This document shows positions 24,299 through 33,547 of a stretch of 64,000 nt of DNA, one piece after another. The position numbers and the translations under genes were made by a program. Every line of letters starts with the position of its first letter. Position 1 is the stretch's first letter. The stretch is from Bacillus sp. es.036. Lineage in GTDB: Bacteria > Bacillota > Bacilli > Bacillales > Guptibacillaceae. The stretch lies in assembly GCF_002563635.1 (NCBI RefSeq), contig NZ_PDIZ01000001.1:3100001-3164000 (forward strand), read 5' to 3'. Under the pieces are notes generated by a model. It did no database searches and was not told the origin of the DNA. It saw only the letters and a program-made list of their open reading frames with translations.

Positions 24299-25021
24299 AT
24301 GTTTAAACCCGTTGTCAAAAACACGCTTTATCGTGAAGTCGTTGATCAATTACTAGATGAAATAAAAAAAGGAACCTGGGGGCCAGGTGAGAAATTCCCA
24401 GGAGAAATGGAGCTTTCTTCTCAATTTGAGGTCGGTCGAAATTCCATTCGAGAAGCGTTGAAAGCTCTTCAGTTAATGGGACTCATTGAATCTTATCCAG
24501 GGCGCGGAACCTTTGTAACAAAAGAAGCTTCGAGAAAAATTCAAAACACGGAATTAGTAAGTCTACTAAGCGATGACAATACGTCTTATATTGATTTATT
24601 AGAAGTTCGAATGGGCATTGAAGTACAAGCAGCAGCACTCGCTGCTGAACGAACCGACCAAAATGGAGCTGCCAAACTGGAAGAAAGCTTAAATCAGTTA
24701 AAAGAAAAAATGACCACCAACCAGGATTACTCCATAGAAGGATTTAATTTTCACATGTGTATCGCTGAATTATCGCAAAACCCTTTCATGATCAAATTCT
24801 TTCAAACCATCGCCGATGAGCTTATGGCCCAACGAAACCCTCAATTCCAAAATAAAATCGATAAAAAAAGAAGCCTAAATGACCACACCAAAATTTATAA
24901 GGCGATTCAAGCAAACAACCCTGCCAAAGCAAGAGATGCTATGTATGAACACTTTGCTCATGCTATGGATGATCTTAAGCAAATCCAAAACATTTCGCTA
25001 GAAAACAGAGAAGATCAATAA
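24299..25021 (+). CDS. GntR family regulator, FadR subfamily (FCD domain)
   Basis: A 240-residue regulator. Residues 10-75 are the winged helix-turn-helix (FPGEMELSSQFEVGRNSIREALKALQLMGLIES, GRGTFV). Residues 95-225 are an all-helical FCD domain, with the metal-binding pattern Asp/His visible in FNFHMCIAELSQNP, LNDHTKIYKAI and HFAHAMDDL. The start is ATG 24299 with GAGGTGAG upstream; the frame is open to 24236 but that part includes the presumed promoter. It diverges from opine dehydrogenase and symporter and most likely represses them until a carboxylate ligand binds. Confidence 0.92.
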   Translation: MFKPVVKNTLYREVVDQLLDEIKKGTWGPGEKFPGEMELSSQFEVGRNSIREALKALQLMGLIESYPGRGTFVTKEASRKIQNTELVSLLSDDNTSYIDLLEVRMGIEVQAAALAAERTDQNGAAKLEESLNQLKEKMTTNQDYSIEGFNFHMCIAELSQNPFMIKFFQTIADELMAQRNPQFQNKIDKKRSLNDHTKIYKAIQANNPAKARDAMYEHFAHAMDDLKQIQNISLENREDQ

Positions 25022-25059
25022 TAATTTCATCACCCTCCCTAATTCAGAATGAACCAAAA

Positions 25060-25093
25060 ACAGAGCCCTTCTCTCTTAGAGAGCGGGCTCTGT
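25060..25093 (+). terminator. Terminator after the FCD regulator
   Basis: ACAGAGCCC / GGGCTCTGT outer stem with inner CTCT(C)/(G)AGAG pairing and T-rich tail, nearly the same structure as the hairpin at 21464. Confidence 0.82.
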
Positions 25094-25098
25094 TTCCA

Positions 25099-25150
25099 TT
25101 CGACAAATAGTTACACAGATCGGGCGGTGACAGGCACCATTAACCGCCGC
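25099..25150 (+). repeat. Dispersed element, copy 6
   Basis: TTCGACAAAT at 25099, core GGTGACAGGCACC at 25126-25138, followed by a CCGCCGCC stretch with no clean tandem. Its left arm is almost identical to that of copy 11 at 50605. It ends a few bases before the stop of the minus-strand gene at 25152. Confidence 0.85.
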
Positions 25151-25151
25151 C

Positions 25152-25523
25152 TTAAAACAAATCAAACTCCTCAGCGACCTCTGCCATTTGATGCGGCATT
25201 GTTTCATCATTCAGTACGTTCTTTGCGTTCTTAAACCGAGTTGGATTCACTTTACGAATCGGTGTTGTTTTACCCGCTGTTTCAGTTAATCCCTTACTTG
25301 TTTCATAACCAACATAGGGAGGGTATCTCACTTCGCCGCCCTCTACACTAGCTGGTTTACCCACTTTTGATCCATTCCCTCTTAATTGATTGGTAAGATC
25401 AATGGTCGCCCCTGTCCCTTTCATAATCGCTTGTTTGGCGCCCGTTCTCGCTCTTGAGGAGAAAGTGAGTAACAGAATCGCTGCTATTACTACACTCCAA
25501 CCACTTGTTAGCTTTTTCCACAT
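25152..25523 (-). CDS. Small membrane-anchored protein next to germination genes, hypothetical
   Basis: About 123 residues starting at ATG 25523, preceded by CGGGAGGG; the longer frame from 25574 lacks such a site. Residues 5-22 are hydrophobic (LTSGWSVVIAAILLLTF), the rest polar, Pro/Thr/Lys-rich and probably exposed. No known domain is recognised. It lies 74 bases downstream of gerC on the same strand, so it may belong to the germination transcript. A role in spores would be guilt by association only. Confidence 0.6.
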   Translation of the reverse strand: MWKKLTSGWSVVIAAILLLTFSSRARTGAKQAIMKGTGATIDLTNQLRGNGSKVGKPASVEGGEVRYPPYVGYETSKGLTETAGKTTPIRKVNPTRFKNAKNVLNDETMPHQMAEVAEEFDLF

Positions 25524-25597
25524 ATAGATTACCCTCCCGACAAGTTTCCTTACTATTGATCTAGTATGGGACAAGAAACGTAAAGTTATTCAATCTC

Positions 25598-26791
25598 CTA
25601 CTCCTCCATCCGTTTAAGAGGAGAATTGCCAATGGTGCCTGTTCTTCGAATCGTAACCTCTACAGTGACGTCTACTGGCATATCTTTAAATTGTCGATCC
25701 CAATTCTTTTCAACTGTTTTCCAATAAGCTGGACTCGACCGGTGAATCGCCTTTCCGAATCCAAAAACATCAGACTTATACTCCCCTTGCGTAACGGCTA
25801 ATGCATCGTGGATCTTACCCTCAATATCTTTTTCCGTTTTCTTTTCTAGTTCAGAAATGGTTTTCTTTTTCGATAAATCAAGCTGCCGACATTCAACGTC
25901 AGAAACCTTCCCTTCTACTTGAACTTTGATTGTTCCGTAAGGTTGATCATTGATCGCCTTTGCTTTTAATTCGGCGTCTGTACCAATTAATTCAATCCCC
26001 GCTTTTCCGCCATTCTCACATGGCACAACAACAATTGTGCTTTTCACTCGATTCTGGGCATAGTGAACACCTTTGCTCTCAGGATCATTTAACCAACCTA
26101 TCAGCTTGTCTTCTTTAAAAACTGCGGTTCCATGATACTGTAGCTGTGTTTGAGGCTTAATATGAGCAACGTTTTCTTTATTTTCACCCGTCGAGATTTT
26201 TCCTTTCACTTCAACCCCAGTTAACATCGCCTCCATTCCTCCCTCCATTAAATGCGCTGAGAGCTGATCGAGCGTTACTGTTAAGGTTGGTGCCCAATTT
26301 TTTTCAGACGTTTCTAACGCCGCATATAGTTTATTAGCCGGTATATCTTCAAGTGAAGTTAACACTTGAAGCGTGTCACCAGCCTTCACATCTCTGGACA
26401 CGACGATATAAAAATCATTGCGAATCTCCGGGTCTCGTGACAACAAATCAATGACATCTCCAATGCCTTCTTTCGCAAGTTCTTCTCCAATCACTAGGAT
26501 ACGTAAATGCGATCCATAGATTCTTCTTGGTGCAATGGTTGTCAATCTTCTAGCTGCCTCTAGTAAGGTGCCGGCACTTTCTTGATAGACTGTTACTGGT
26601 GTTGTGATGCCTGGCTGTTCAATTTCGCCTGGATTCACAACTTGCGCAGTGACAAGATAATCGTCGTCAACTTTATCAATTCCATAAGCGACTGCAATCG
26701 CTAACTCATTTAATTCATACGCATCCCAACAGCCACTAAGTAGAAAAAGAATCAAACTCCCACTAATGATTTTATAAAGGGTTCTTTTCAT
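25598..26791 (-). CDS. Ger(x)C family spore germination lipoprotein
   Basis: A 397-residue GerC-type subunit of a nutrient germinant receptor. The signal peptide ends in a lipobox LLSGC with Cys21 as the lipidated residue, followed by WDAYELNELAIAVAYGIDK, the conserved start of the mature family. Further family blocks are RRIYGSHLRILVIGEELAKEGI and YGTIKVQVEGKVSDVEC. ATG 26791 has GAGGAG upstream. In classical operons C follows A and B on the same strand; here it is transcribed divergently from the gerA-type gene, about 140 bases away. Lipidated GerC is located at the outer face of the inner spore membrane. Confidence 0.92.
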   Translation of the reverse strand: MKRTLYKIISGSLILFLLSGCWDAYELNELAIAVAYGIDKVDDDYLVTAQVVNPGEIEQPGITTPVTVYQESAGTLLEAARRLTTIAPRRIYGSHLRILVIGEELAKEGIGDVIDLLSRDPEIRNDFYIVVSRDVKAGDTLQVLTSLEDIPANKLYAALETSEKNWAPTLTVTLDQLSAHLMEGGMEAMLTGVEVKGKISTGENKENVAHIKPQTQLQYHGTAVFKEDKLIGWLNDPESKGVHYAQNRVKSTIVVVPCENGGKAGIELIGTDAELKAKAINDQPYGTIKVQVEGKVSDVECRQLDLSKKKTISELEKKTEKDIEGKIHDALAVTQGEYKSDVFGFGKAIHRSSPAYWKTVEKNWDRQFKDMPVDVTVEVTIRRTGTIGNSPLKRMEE

Positions 26792-26931
26792 TTAATTTCT
26801 CCTCATAAGCTTGCTTTAAAGATTATCTTCTTCTAAAAGGGTTTTTTCCATTCATTTCATGGTTTGCCTGAATAAAATGAACACGGAAGTTGAAAAATAG
26901 AGCGAAGAGAGCAATCGAGGAGTTTTTCACA

Positions 26932-28500
26932 ATGAGATATGCACGTAAATTAACAGATATGAAGAAAAAGAGATCGAACACACAAGAAAAGCCTGAGCAG
27001 CCAAATAAATTGTCGATTAGCCTTAAAGAAAACATAAAAGAAGTCAATAAAACGTTAGGGGAAAGCACTGATATTGTGATTCGAGAGATTGTCGCAGGAA
27101 CTGATAGTACCATTTCTCTCGGCATTATCTATACTGAAGGCTTGGCTGATAAAAACTTCGTGCAGGACTTTATCATCAAACCTTTGATGCTTACGATTAG
27201 AGAGACTGAGATTTCCGATCAGGGTAATTTAGACTCAATGACTATTTTGAAAAATTTCGCTCTTGCAAATGGGGAAATAAACGAAATCGACGACTTTGAT
27301 TCACTTTATCAACACATTCTCTCTGGCGACACAGTTCTCATTTTAGAAGGGTATACAAAAGGATTTTCGATTGGATCAAAAGGGTGGGAAGATCGAGGAA
27401 TAAACGAACCTTCTTCACAAACGGTTATTCGTGGTCCTAAAGATGGTTTTTCTGAAACACTTCGCACAAATACAGCACTGGTGCGTCGTAAAATCAAGGA
27501 TCCAAATCTTTGGATCGAAACAAAACCAATTGGAAAAAAGACAAGAACGGATGTCGCACTCATTTATTTAAATGGGGTAGCCGATGATAAAATCGTCGAA
27601 GAAGTTCGGCACCGCTTAAAGCAAATTGACATCGATGCCATTCTGGAAAGTGGGTATATTGAAGAACTCATTCAAGAAAAGGCTTATTCCCCCTTTCCTA
27701 CAATCTTTAATACCGAGCGTCCTGATACACTAGCTGCTGGAATATTAGAGGGACGTATTGCGCTTATTATTGATGGCACACCGTTCGCTCTCCTGGTACC
27801 CGCGGTTTTTGTGCAGTTTTTTCAATCGAGCGAAGATTATTATCAGCGTTTCGACGTTAGCTTTCTTATTCGAATGCTACGCTACCTTTCCTTTTTCCTT
27901 GCTTTAATTACACCATCTGCCTATATTGCAGTAACCACTTTTCATCAAGAAATGTTACCTACCCAGCTTCTCATTAGTCTCGCCGCTCAAAGAGAAGGAA
28001 CGCCATTTCCAGCATTAGTTGAAGCTCTCTTAATGGAGCTAACCTTTGAAATTTTACGTGAAGCTGGCGTAAGGATGCCGCGAGCGGTTGGCTCTGCAAT
28101 CTCAATTGTTGGTGCGCTTGTACTTGGACAAGCAGCCGTGGAAGCCGGAATCGTCTCATCCGCAATGATTATCGTTGTTTCCATAACGGCCATCAGTAAT
28201 TTCGTTATGCCTGCGATTAATATGGCGATTTCGATACGAATGCTGCGCTTTCCACTCATGTTTCTAGCTGCAACTTTCGGGCTATTCGGTATGATTATTG
28301 GCATAATCGCCATTATCCTTCACTTATGTAGCCTTCGTTCATTCGGCGTGCCTTATATGTCTCCAATGGCACCATTCAAGTTAAAAGACCAAAAAGATGT
28401 CATTTTTCGTACGCCCATTTCTCGGATGTTTACGCGCCCTACCTTTCTAAAACCTAAAGACAAAGTTCGGGAAAAGCAGCCTAATCCTGAATCAAATTAA
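26932..28500 (+). CDS. GerA family spore germination receptor subunit A
   Basis: About 522 residues. A soluble N-terminal region of ~300 residues is followed by a membrane domain with 4-6 helices. The hallmark GerA blocks are present: RPDTLAAGILEGRIALIIDGTPFALLVPAVF, then FFLALITPSAYIAVTTFHQEMLPTQLL, REAGVRMPRAVGSAISIVGALVLGQAAVEAG and ISNFVMPAINMA. Start ATG 26932 is preferred, with CGAGGAG upstream, over 26890. It forms the ion-channel-like subunit of a nutrient germinant receptor in the inner spore membrane. It is followed by a small D-type gene and two gerB-type genes. Confidence 0.93.
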   Translation: MRYARKLTDMKKKRSNTQEKPEQPNKLSISLKENIKEVNKTLGESTDIVIREIVAGTDSTISLGIIYTEGLADKNFVQDFIIKPLMLTIRETEISDQGNLDSMTILKNFALANGEINEIDDFDSLYQHILSGDTVLILEGYTKGFSIGSKGWEDRGINEPSSQTVIRGPKDGFSETLRTNTALVRRKIKDPNLWIETKPIGKKTRTDVALIYLNGVADDKIVEEVRHRLKQIDIDAILESGYIEELIQEKAYSPFPTIFNTERPDTLAAGILEGRIALIIDGTPFALLVPAVFVQFFQSSEDYYQRFDVSFLIRMLRYLSFFLALITPSAYIAVTTFHQEMLPTQLLISLAAQREGTPFPALVEALLMELTFEILREAGVRMPRAVGSAISIVGALVLGQAAVEAGIVSSAMIIVVSITAISNFVMPAINMAISIRMLRFPLMFLAATFGLFGMIIGIIAIILHLCSLRSFGVPYMSPMAPFKLKDQKDVIFRTPISRMFTRPTFLKPKDKVREKQPNPESN

Positions 28501-28530
28501 GTAAGCTACTATTTGGTAAGGAGAGATAAA

Positions 28531-28746
28531 ATGTGGCCGATCATCGGTATTTGCATCTCCATCGTGGCGATCGTATTGTTCGAACGCCCTCTATTAAAAA
28601 AACACAAGAAGGATACGTACATATTTTCGATTCTTCTTTTCATGGCATTCGGGTTATCGATTGCTCAGAGCCTCGACTATCATCTCCCAACACCATTCGA
28701 CTTCATTACGTTTCTTTATAAACCAGTGCAATTTCTTTTTCAATAA
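28531..28746 (+). CDS. Small two-helix membrane protein, germination receptor D-type subunit
   Basis: About 71 residues with two predicted membrane helices (residues 3-20 and 33-50) and a short polar end. ATG 28531 has AAGGAGAG upstream, 30 bases after gerA. Small two-helix proteins encoded inside gerA-type operons (GerKD, GerUD) are known to modulate receptor activity; size, topology and position match. The sequence itself is poorly conserved, so this is a position- and shape-based call. Confidence 0.7.
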   Translation: MWPIIGICISIVAIVLFERPLLKKHKKDTYIFSILLFMAFGLSIAQSLDYHLPTPFDFITFLYKPVQFLFQ

Positions 28747-28767
28747 TCAATGAAGGGCGGGAATCCA

Positions 28768-29859
28768 ATGGAACCTCCAAAAATATCATCCACGCAATTC
28801 ACGATTATTGTGATTCTATTTACGATCGGAAGTTCCATTCTAATCATCCCTTCAGGTCTAGCCGAAGCATCCGAACAAGATGCATGGATCTCAGGTATCG
28901 TAGGGCTAGCTGGTGGACTTCTCGTCATCATCTTGTTTAATGTTCTCGGCAAACAGGATCCCTCGTTAACATTACTTGAAAATTGTGAAGTCATTTTAGG
29001 AAAAGTGCTCGGAAAAGGGCTTTCATTCGTCTTTATTAGCTTCTTTTTTCTTCTTGCTGCTACTGTAGTCTGGGATTTAGTAAACTTCTTAACAACTCAT
29101 ATTTTAATCAAATCCCCTATCGAAGTCATTAGCATTCTTTTCATCAGTCTCGTTATTTTTGCAACGCGTCTTGGTCTTGAAACTGTCGTTCGATGCGGAG
29201 AAATTTTCTTCCCCTGGGTCATCGGGCTATTTTGTCTTTGGATCCTTTTCGCTTTACCGGATGCTAAATTCACAAATTTATTACCAATTATGGAAGATGG
29301 TCTAAGGCCCATTTGGAAAGGAGCCACCCTTTCAATGAGCATTCCTTATTTGCAGCTCCTTGTCTTCTTAATGATTTATCCTGCGGTTCATACAAAAAAA
29401 ACAGGAAAAAGCCTATTTATTGGCACACTAATCGGAGGACTTTTCTTAATTACAATCATCATTGCCTGCTTGCTCGTTCTTGGGGTGAACGGAACCATTA
29501 TTCAATCGCATCCAAGTTACATTCTTGGAAAAAAAATCAGTTTCGGCAACTTTATCCAACGAATTGAAGTCATTGTTGCGATTATTTGGATGCTGACGAT
29601 TTTCTTTAAACTGGTTGTTATTTTCTATGCCACAACGATAGGATTTGCACAGGTACTTGGTGTGAGAGATTACCGCATCCTTACCTTTCCACTCGGCATC
29701 ATCCTGCTCGTTCTGTCATTAATCGTCTTTCCGAACGATACATATGCGAATGAATTTGCAACAACCTCCTGGATTCCTTATTCCTTTACAATCTGTATCA
29801 TACTTCCACTCTTGTTAATCCTTATCGCCAAAATTAGAAATAAAGCACATAAAGCGTAA
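28768..29859 (+). CDS. GerB family endospore germination permease, first copy
   Basis: About 363 residues and 10 membrane helices of the APC-superfamily GerAB/ArcD/ProY family. Typical features are the N-terminal SSTQFTIIVILFTIGSSILIIPS, EQDAWISGIVGLAGG and DGLRPIWKGATLSMSIPYL. It would form the germinant-binding subunit. The ATG at 28768 follows GAAGGGCGGG; the ATG at 28750 has no site. It is followed after 15 bases by a second gerB-type gene. Confidence 0.92.
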   Translation: MEPPKISSTQFTIIVILFTIGSSILIIPSGLAEASEQDAWISGIVGLAGGLLVIILFNVLGKQDPSLTLLENCEVILGKVLGKGLSFVFISFFFLLAATVVWDLVNFLTTHILIKSPIEVISILFISLVIFATRLGLETVVRCGEIFFPWVIGLFCLWILFALPDAKFTNLLPIMEDGLRPIWKGATLSMSIPYLQLLVFLMIYPAVHTKKTGKSLFIGTLIGGLFLITIIIACLLVLGVNGTIIQSHPSYILGKKISFGNFIQRIEVIVAIIWMLTIFFKLVVIFYATTIGFAQVLGVRDYRILTFPLGIILLVLSLIVFPNDTYANEFATTSWIPYSFTICIILPLLLILIAKIRNKAHKA

Positions 29860-29874
29860 GGAAGGAGGATCATC

Positions 29875-30972
29875 ATGGAAACTGTGAAATTATCATCCAA
29901 ACAATTATTTTCCATAATGGTGTTATTTGAACTCGGGAGTTCAGTTGTCGTGGGTCTTGGGATGGAAGCGGAACAAGATGCCTGGATTACCATTTTATTA
30001 GGGATGTGCGGAGGATTTATCTTATTTTTTGTATACGCTTCGTTATTTAAACGTTATCCAGACCTCCCCTTATCAGAGTACGCACAAAAGATTCTCGGGA
30101 AATGGCCTGGGAAAATCATCGCTGTGCTTTATAGCCTATATTTTATTTATATTGGAGCAAGAGTCCTAAGAGACTTTGGGGAATTAATTGTCACCTCCAC
30201 ATTGAGCGAAACCCCCTTATTTGTGATAAACCTTCTGATTAGCGGAGTAATCCTTTATGGAGCATTGCTAGGTGTTGAAGTGATTGGACGATCTTCAGAA
30301 ATTTTCTTCGTTATCGTGATGTTTTTAGGCGTTATCTTTATTGGGTTAATCTTACTATCAAACTTGTTTCACATCGAAAATCTACAACCTGTTCTTGAAA
30401 ATGGATGGCGCCCTGTTTTCCAAACGGCTTTTCCATTAGTTCTCACGTTTCCATTTGGCGAAATGGTTGTGTTCACGATGTTTCTACCCTTTTTACCCAA
30501 AAAGAAAGAGGGTCAAAAAACGGGCATGTATGCCATTCTTCTAAGCGGCATCATTCTTACTGTTACCATTATCTTTCAAATTGGTGTAATGGGCGCCTAT
30601 CAAGCAAAAACTTCTACTTTTCCATTATTAGAGACCATTGGCAGAATAAACATTCAAGACATTATTCAACGTCTTGACCCCATCGCGATTCTGATTCTGA
30701 TGATTGGCGGATTTATCAAAATCATAATTTTCTTATTTGGATCAGCCATCAGTCTTTCCACAGCCTTTTCTATAAAAAGTTGGAAGACGCTAACGGTCAT
30801 CATTACGTGCGCCGCGCTCATTACCTCCATTCTAATAGAACGAAACTACCTGGAGCATATCCAGATCGGATTAAATGTGGTTCCATATTATGTTCATCCT
30901 CCCTTTCAAATTGGGATTCCCCTTCTTCTTTTTCTAGTGATGCACTATAAAAAATGGCGGGCACAAGAATGA
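29875..30972 (+). CDS. GerB family endospore germination permease, second copy
   Basis: 365 residues and 10 helices, same family as the preceding gene: LSSKQLFSIMVLFELGSSVVVGLG, EQDAWITILLGMCGGF, LENGWRPVFQTAFPLVLTFPFGEMVVF. ATG 29875 follows AAGGAGG. Two neighbouring B subunits in one operon occur in some Bacillus germination loci, where alternative B subunits give different nutrient specificities with shared A and C partners. Sequence differences from the first copy suggest an old duplication. It ends the cluster before the terminator at 30988. Confidence 0.92.
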   Translation: METVKLSSKQLFSIMVLFELGSSVVVGLGMEAEQDAWITILLGMCGGFILFFVYASLFKRYPDLPLSEYAQKILGKWPGKIIAVLYSLYFIYIGARVLRDFGELIVTSTLSETPLFVINLLISGVILYGALLGVEVIGRSSEIFFVIVMFLGVIFIGLILLSNLFHIENLQPVLENGWRPVFQTAFPLVLTFPFGEMVVFTMFLPFLPKKKEGQKTGMYAILLSGIILTVTIIFQIGVMGAYQAKTSTFPLLETIGRINIQDIIQRLDPIAILILMIGGFIKIIIFLFGSAISLSTAFSIKSWKTLTVIITCAALITSILIERNYLEHIQIGLNVVPYYVHPPFQIGIPLLLFLVMHYKKWRAQE

Positions 30973-30987
30973 ATAACTGGAATTGCA

Positions 30988-31022
30988 AAAAGCCTCCTAT
31001 CCTAACGAGATAGAAGGCTTTA
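30988..31022 (+). terminator. Terminator of the germination operon
   Basis: AAAGCCT(C)CTATC ... GATAG(A)AGGCTTT stem with a short loop, between the convergent gerB-type gene and the alpha/beta hydrolase gene. Confidence 0.8.
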
Positions 31023-31048
31023 AACAGGCTATTTCACCAGGTCGATTA

Positions 31049-31876
31049 TCAGATTCTAGCTCTTCGTTCGAGCTTGGATTTCATCCTTACAAAATGCCTT
31101 TCCAGACGTTTGTTCACTTCTTCATGCTTCTCAAGTGCTACGGAGTGGCCCGCTTTCCCAACAACTTCACAGCGTCCATTCTCGGCTTTCTTCGCAATGT
31201 TTTCAGAAAGCTCAATCGAATAAGCGTGATCCTGTTCTCCTGCAATCGCCAGGACGGGTACCGTGACGCCTTCTAATTCTTCAAGGACGCTCTTTCGGTG
31301 GATAACCTGGTGAGCCGCATCTCCGATTGAAGGCTCAAGCTTCTTCATGTAATCACGCCAGACGTTTCGTTCCCTTTCGAACGTCATTGAACCAAGGGAG
31401 GCATCACCAAACATGATGTACATCAATGTATCGATTACTTCTTCCGCCCCGTTCTTCTGAAGCTGAGTAACGAGCGGTTGGAACTCTTCTTTCTTGTACT
31501 CTGCTTCCCCAGAGCTTCCAAGTACCACGCACGAATGGAGAAGATCTGGCCTTCGAGCCGCAAGCCGAAGCGCAATAAAGCCTCCCATCGAATTTCCGAT
31601 AAAATGACACTTCTCAATACCAAGTCCTTCAATCAACGCCGCTGCATCATTTGTAAGCGTATCTATATTAAGGTTTTCTAAAGAAGACCGACCGCTATTC
31701 CCCTGACCGCGGTGATCATAACAAATCACTCGATAATCTTTTGAAAAGTGTTCCACCTGATGTTGAAACATATCCGAATTAAAAAACAGCGAATGACTAA
31801 AAACCAAAACCGGTGCATCCTTTGGACCATAATCTTCATAATAGAGCGGTGTTTCGTTCACTTCAATAAACGACAC
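31049..31876 (-). CDS. Alpha/beta hydrolase
   Basis: A 275-residue alpha/beta hydrolase. The nucleophile elbow GNSMGG (around residue 95), the oxyanion region FSHSLFFNSDMF, DHRGQGNSG, the acid in GEQDHAYS and the C-terminal His in GKAGHSVALEKHEEV complete a catalytic triad. The sequence resembles 3-oxoadipate enol-lactonase/esterase-type enzymes, but no such pathway is nearby. The start is GTG 31876 with GGAGAGGG upstream. It is monocistronic. Confidence 0.88.
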   Translation of the reverse strand: MSFIEVNETPLYYEDYGPKDAPVLVFSHSLFFNSDMFQHQVEHFSKDYRVICYDHRGQGNSGRSSLENLNIDTLTNDAAALIEGLGIEKCHFIGNSMGGFIALRLAARRPDLLHSCVVLGSSGEAEYKKEEFQPLVTQLQKNGAEEVIDTLMYIMFGDASLGSMTFERERNVWRDYMKKLEPSIGDAAHQVIHRKSVLEELEGVTVPVLAIAGEQDHAYSIELSENIAKKAENGRCEVVGKAGHSVALEKHEEVNKRLERHFVRMKSKLERRARI

Positions 31877-31997
31877 GGGTAACCCTCTCCTTTAATATGA
31901 ATTTTGATATGGTATGACTCTACAAAGTTCGCTACCAGTTTGCAAATCCCTCTTTTGAAATGAACCGCGCTCAAAATATTCGTATATGAGCAAACTA

Positions 31998-32054
31998 TTC
32001 GACAAATAGTTCCAAATATCGGGCGGTGACAGGCACTCGCGAACTCGCGAACTA
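31998..32054 (+). repeat. Dispersed element, copy 7
   Basis: TTCGACAAAT at 31998, core GGTGACAGGCAC at 32025-32036, then a perfect 8-bp tandem ACTCGCGA at 32035-32042 and 32043-32050 and a partial third ACTA. It lies in the 306-base gap between the divergent hydrolase and phenylacetate-CoA ligase genes, where no gene is visible. Confidence 0.88.
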
Positions 32055-32157
32055 ATTGCAAACTCCCGACCAAAGACACAATTCTCCCAAATCTCATTGA
32101 CCTCCCTTCCATAAAAAGGTACCTTTGATATGACACTAATTCTCACAGTCGTTTAAT

Positions 32158-32170
32158 TTGTATCATACAA
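32158..32170 (+). promoter_or_regulatory. 13-bp palindrome before phenylacetate-CoA ligase
   Basis: TTGTATCATACAA is a perfect palindrome around a central C, immediately upstream of the GGAGG of the ligase gene; a repressor bound here would cover the ribosome binding site region. Function is inferred only from symmetry and position. Confidence 0.4.
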
Positions 32171-32182
32171 GGAGGCAACCGT

Positions 32183-33526
32183 ATGGCAATTTATTCAGAA
32201 CGAGAAACGTGGAATACGAAGCAAATGCTTACCCACCAATTAGAAGGCTTAAAACGCACCGTGACAAACGCCTATCACAACGTCCCTTTCTATCATGAAG
32301 CTTTTAAAGACGTACATATCACTCCTGATGAGATCCAGTCACTTGACGACCTGCCCCGCCTTCCTTTCACCCAAAAACAACACTTAAGAGAGAACTACCC
32401 CTTCAATATGCTCGCATGCCCCATGGAAGACATCATTCGTATTCATGCTTCATCTGGAACGAGTGGAAAACCAACTGTGGTCGCTTACACAAAGAATGAC
32501 ATTGAACATTGGGCAGACATCGTCGCAAGGTCAATCGCACTCGCAGGCGGACAAAAGGGTGATATTCTTCATAACGCCTATGGTTATGGTCTTTTTACAG
32601 GAGGACTAGGACTCCATGGCGGATCTGAAAAGCTCGGCTGTGCGACGGTTCCTATTTCAGGTGGTAACACCGCCAATCAAATCACCCTCATCCAAGATTT
32701 CAAACCTAAGATCATATGCTCTACGCCTTCTTATCTCCTAAATATAGGTGAAGCGATGATGCTCCAAGGGATTGACCCAGGCACTACTTCTTTAAAATAT
32801 GCCATACTCGGTGCCGAACCTTGGTCCGAAGAAATGAGGTTCCAAATCGAAAAATTGTTCCAGCTTAAAGCATCTGATATTTATGGGCTAAGTGAGGTAA
32901 TGGGACCTGGTATCGCGATGGAATGCGTGGAATGTCAGGACGGCCTCCACATTGCAGATGATCATTTTCTAGTTGAGGTGATTGACCCCGATACCCTCGA
33001 AAACGTAGATGACGGACAATATGGCGAACTTGTTTTCACTAGTCTTACGAAAGAAGCCCTCCCAACGATCCGCTATCGCACAGGTGACATCGCCTCCATT
33101 ACAAGAGAAAGGTGTCTCTGCGGGAGGACAACAACAAGAATGAGTCGAGTAAAAGGACGAATTGATGACATGCTCATTATTCGTGGCGTCAATGTGTTCC
33201 CTTCTGAGATTGAACGATATATTTGTGACCTAGAAGAACTTGTACCTCATTATCAAATTCACCTGCAGAAAAAAGGACACCTGGATCATGTGACGTTGCA
33301 CGTCGAGGTATGTGAAGAATTCTATGGAGGATTGCCGGATAAAGAGGACTTCACACATCCCCTGGCCATCGACCTCACGAATCGTATTCGCAGAACACTA
33401 AAAATGAAAGCGCTTATATCTGTAGAGGTGAACTTGAAACCACCAAAATCCATCCCTCGTTCTGAAGGAAAAGCAAAGCGCATTGTTGACCAACGAACTT
33501 CTGTGTCACCTCACTTCACTCTCTAG
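32183..33526 (+). CDS. paaK: Phenylacetate-CoA ligase family protein
   Basis: A 447-residue adenylate-forming ligase that activates phenylacetate (or a related aryl acid) with ATP and CoA. The P-loop-like motif SSGTSGKPTVV (residues 91-101), YGLSEVMGPG, IRYRTGDIASI, RVKGRIDDMLIIRGVNVFPSEIE and the C-terminal IPRSEGKAKRI are all PaaK signatures, including the Lys region of the adenylation C-domain. The cysteines in CLCGRTT may bind a metal. ATG 32183 has AAGGAGG upstream. No other phenylacetate degradation genes are in the window, so it may serve an aryl acid scavenging role or partner with distant genes. Confidence 0.9.
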   Translation: MAIYSERETWNTKQMLTHQLEGLKRTVTNAYHNVPFYHEAFKDVHITPDEIQSLDDLPRLPFTQKQHLRENYPFNMLACPMEDIIRIHASSGTSGKPTVVAYTKNDIEHWADIVARSIALAGGQKGDILHNAYGYGLFTGGLGLHGGSEKLGCATVPISGGNTANQITLIQDFKPKIICSTPSYLLNIGEAMMLQGIDPGTTSLKYAILGAEPWSEEMRFQIEKLFQLKASDIYGLSEVMGPGIAMECVECQDGLHIADDHFLVEVIDPDTLENVDDGQYGELVFTSLTKEALPTIRYRTGDIASITRERCLCGRTTTRMSRVKGRIDDMLIIRGVNVFPSEIERYICDLEELVPHYQIHLQKKGHLDHVTLHVEVCEEFYGGLPDKEDFTHPLAIDLTNRIRRTLKMKALISVEVNLKPPKSIPRSEGKAKRIVDQRTSVSPHFTL

Positions 33527-33547
33527 AAAAAAAACACCCAAAAAAAA

